Source of the DNA: Branchinecta lynchi
Taxonomy: Eukaryota; Arthropoda; Branchiopoda; Anostraca; Branchinectidae
NCBI GenBank assembly: GCA_023053575.1
Contig: JAKZAP010000151.1
Coordinates: 1-64,000 of the forward strand
Direction of reading: 5' to 3'
Length of the DNA stretch: 64,000 bases
In this document: piece by piece, positions 61,601 to 64,000 of the stretch
Layout of the letters: each line of letters opens with the position of its first letter
How positions within the stretch are numbered: position 1 is the first letter of the stretch
Program-made: the position numbers and the translations under genes
Notes under the pieces: generated by a model
Databases searched by the model: none
Told to the model about the DNA's origin: nothing
What the model saw: the letters and a program-made list of their open reading frames with translations, nothing else

Positions 61601-64000
61601 TTGGTTTTCCCACAAGGTTGGTTTTCCCGCAGGGTTTGTTTTCCCACAAGGTTAGTTTCCCCGCAAGGTTTGTTTCCCCCCAAGGTTTGTTTTCCCACAA
61701 GGATTTTTTTCTCACAAGGTTTGTTTTCCCACTAGGTTTGTTTCCCCGCAAGGTTTGTTTTCCCACAAGGTTTTTTTTCCCCCAAGGTTGGTTTTCCCGC
61801 AAGGTTGGTTTTCCCACAAGGTTTTTTTTTCCACTGTGTTGGTTTTCCCAAAAGGTTCGCTTTCCCACAAGGTTGGTTTTCCCACAAGGTTGGTTTTCCC
61901 GCAGGGTTGCTTTCCCCATAAGGTTGGTTTTCCCACAAGGTTTGTTTTCTCACAAGGTTTGTTTTCCAACTAGGTTGTTTTTCCCACTAGGTTGGTTTTC
62001 CCACAAGGTTTGTTTTCCCACAAACTTTGTTTTCCCCCAAGGTTGGTTTTCCAGCAAGGTTGGTTTTTCCACAAGGTTTGTTTTCCCACTGTGTTTGTTT
62101 CCCCACAAGGTTTGTTTTCCCATAAGATTTGTTTTCCCACAAGGTTTGTTTTCCCATAAGGTTTGTTTTCCCACAAGGTTTGTTTTCCCACAAGGTTGGT
62201 TTTCCCGAAAGGTTGGTTTTCCCACAAGGTTTGTTTTCTCACAAGGTTTGTTTTCCCACTAGGTTTGTTTCCCCACAAGGTTTGTTTTCTCACAAGGTTT
62301 GTTTTCCCACAAGGTTTGTTTCCCCACAAGGATTGTTTTATCACAAGGTTTGTTTTCCCACTGTCTTGGTTTTCCCAAGAGGTTCGCTTTCCCGCAAGGT
62401 TCGCTTTCCCGCAAGGTTGGTTTTCCCACAAGGTTTGTTTTCTCACAAGGTTTGTTTTCCCACTAGGTTTGTTTCCCCACAAGGTTTGTTTTCTCACAAG
62501 GTTTGTTTTCCCACAAGGTTTGTTTTCCCACAAGGTTTGTTTTCCCACAAGGTTTGTTTTGCCACAAGGTTGGTTTTCCAGAAAGGTTTGTTTCCCACAA
62601 GGTTGGTTTTCCCACAATGTTTGTTTCCCCACAAGGTTTGTTTTCCCACAAGGATTGTTTTCTCACAAGGTTTGTTTTCCCACTGTGTTGGTTTTCCCAA
62701 GAGGTTCGCTTTCCCGCAAGGTTGGTTTTCCCACAAGGTTTGTTTTCTCACAAGGTTTGTTTTCCCACTAGGTTTGTTTCCCCACAAGGTTTGTTTTCTC
62801 ACAAGGTTTGTTTTCCCACAAGGTTTGTTTTCCCACAAGGTTTGTTTTCCCACAAGGTTTGTTTTGCCACAAGGTTGGTTTTCCAGAAAGGTTTGTTTCC
62901 CCACAAGGTTGGTTTTCTCACAAGGTTTGTTTCCCCACAAGGTTTGTTTTCCCTCAAGGATTGTTTTCTCACAAGGTTTGTTTTCCCACTGTGTTGGTTT
63001 TCCCAAGAGGTTCGCTTTCCCGCAAGGTTCGCTTTCCCGCAAGGTTGGTTTTCCCACAAGGTTTGTTTTCTCACAAGGTTTGTTTTCCCACTAGGTTTGT
63101 TTCCCCACAAGGTTTGTTTTCTCACAAGGTTTGTTTTCCCACAAGGTTTGTTTCCCCACAAGGTTTGTTTCCCCACAAGGTTTGTTTTCCCACAAGGATT
63201 GTTTTCTCACAAGGTTTGTTTTCCCACTGTGTTGGTTTTCCCAAGAGGTTCGCTTTCCCGCAAGGTTCGCTTTCCTGCAAGGTTGGTTTTCCCACAAGGT
63301 TTGTTTTCTCACAAGGTTTGTTTTCCCACTAGGTTTGTTTCCCCACAAGGTTGGTTTTCCCACAAGGTTGGTTTTCCCGCAGGGTTGCTTTCCCAATAAG
63401 GTTGGTTTTCCCACAAGGTTTGTTTTCTCACAAGGTTTGTTTTCCCACTAGGTTGTTTTTCCCACTAGGTTGGTTTTCCCACAAGGTTTGTTTTCCCACA
63501 AGCTTTGTTTTCCCCCAAGGTTGTTTTTCCCACTAGGTTGATTTTCCCACAAGGTTTGTTTTCCCACAAGCTTTGTTTTCCCCCAAGGTTTGTTTTCCCG
63601 CAAGGTTGGTTTACCCACAAGGTTTGTTTTCCCACTGTGTTGGTTTTCCCAAAAGGTTCGCTTTCCCGCAAGGTTGGTTTTCCCACAAGGTTTGTTTCCC
63701 CACAAGGTTTGTTTTCCCACAAGGTTTGTTTTCCCACAAGGTTGGTTTTCCCGAAAGGTTTGTTTCCCCACAAGGTTGGTTTTCCCACAAGGTTGGTTTT
63801 CCCGCAGGGTTTGTTTTCCCACAAGGTTAGTTTTCCCGCAAGGTTTGTTTCCCCACAAGGTTTGTTTTCCCACAAGGTTTGTTTTCCCACTGTGTTGGTT
63901 TTCCCAAAAGGTTCGCTTTCCCAAAAGGTTGGTTTTCCCACAAGGTTGGTTTTCCCACAAGGTTGGTTTTCCCGCAGGGTTGCTTTCCCCATAAGGTTGG
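58631..64000 (+). repeat. 17-bp satellite, right domain, part 2
   Basis: About 316 monomers running to the window edge. 58631-59330 is repeated at 61284-61980 (offset 2,653 bp). The variant reading TTTTCCCATAAGGTTTG is frequent here; its reverse complement (TTATGGGAAAACAAACC) was otherwise seen only at about 3030-3100, at the far left end of the central domain. Confidence 0.97.

Noticed and set aside
1408..64000. CRISPR array
   Set aside because: The 17-bp units abut directly with no spacers, and there are no cas genes.
1408..64000. Telomeric repeat
   Set aside because: A 17-bp unit with GGG only once per unit, present in both orientations and interrupted internally, does not look like a telomere tract.
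1408..64000. A single regular higher-order repeat period
   Set aside because: Distances between landmark monomers vary (for example 153, 228, 270, 317, 396, 426 bp between successive AACACAGTGGG monomers at 4.3-8.1 kb), and duplicated blocks have many different offsets.

Overview
The window is almost entirely one satellite array: about 62.3 kb of 64 kb is a head-to-tail 17-bp repeat (consensus GTGGGAAAACAAACCTT, or AAGGTTTGTTTTCCCAC on the other strand), roughly 3,660 monomers. No bacterial-type gene, tRNA or rRNA is visible. The only protein-coding sequence I can support is a partial Ty3/gypsy-like retrotransposon Gag at the left edge. The window therefore suggests heterochromatic satellite DNA of a eukaryote, most likely an invertebrate animal. 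The species cannot be named from this sequence.

Layout. 1-1407: the 5' part of an LTR retrotransposon on the minus strand (gag 1-736, open at the window edge; leader and primer-binding site to 861; candidate LTR 862-1407). It is inserted inside a satellite monomer, so the array probably resumes to the left of the window. 1408-2750: satellite with the AAGGTTTG strand on top. 2751-57507: 54.8 kb of satellite in the opposite orientation. 57508-58355: satellite back in the first orientation. 58356-58630: a 275-bp non-satellite island of unknown nature. 58631-64000: satellite again. Both orientation switches are abrupt.

Inside the array, monomer variants are not random. They recur in the same order in blocks of 0.4-4 kb, duplicated at offsets such as 408, 798, 1,411, 2,415, about 4,060, 6,579 and about 14,500 bp. 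Most offsets are within 1-2 nt of a multiple of 17. This is a mosaic of nested duplications rather than one regular higher-order repeat. Shared rare variants and the monomer register at the two switch points fit a single inversion of the 54.8-kb block.

The long open frames on both strands are a by-product of a 17-mer that has no stop codon in any periodic frame; I do not annotate them as genes. The most interesting regulatory point is that the consensus contains TGTGGGAAA, a match to the CSL/Su(H)/RBPJ recognition site, which would make the array a very dense set of potential Notch-effector sites if the host is an animal.
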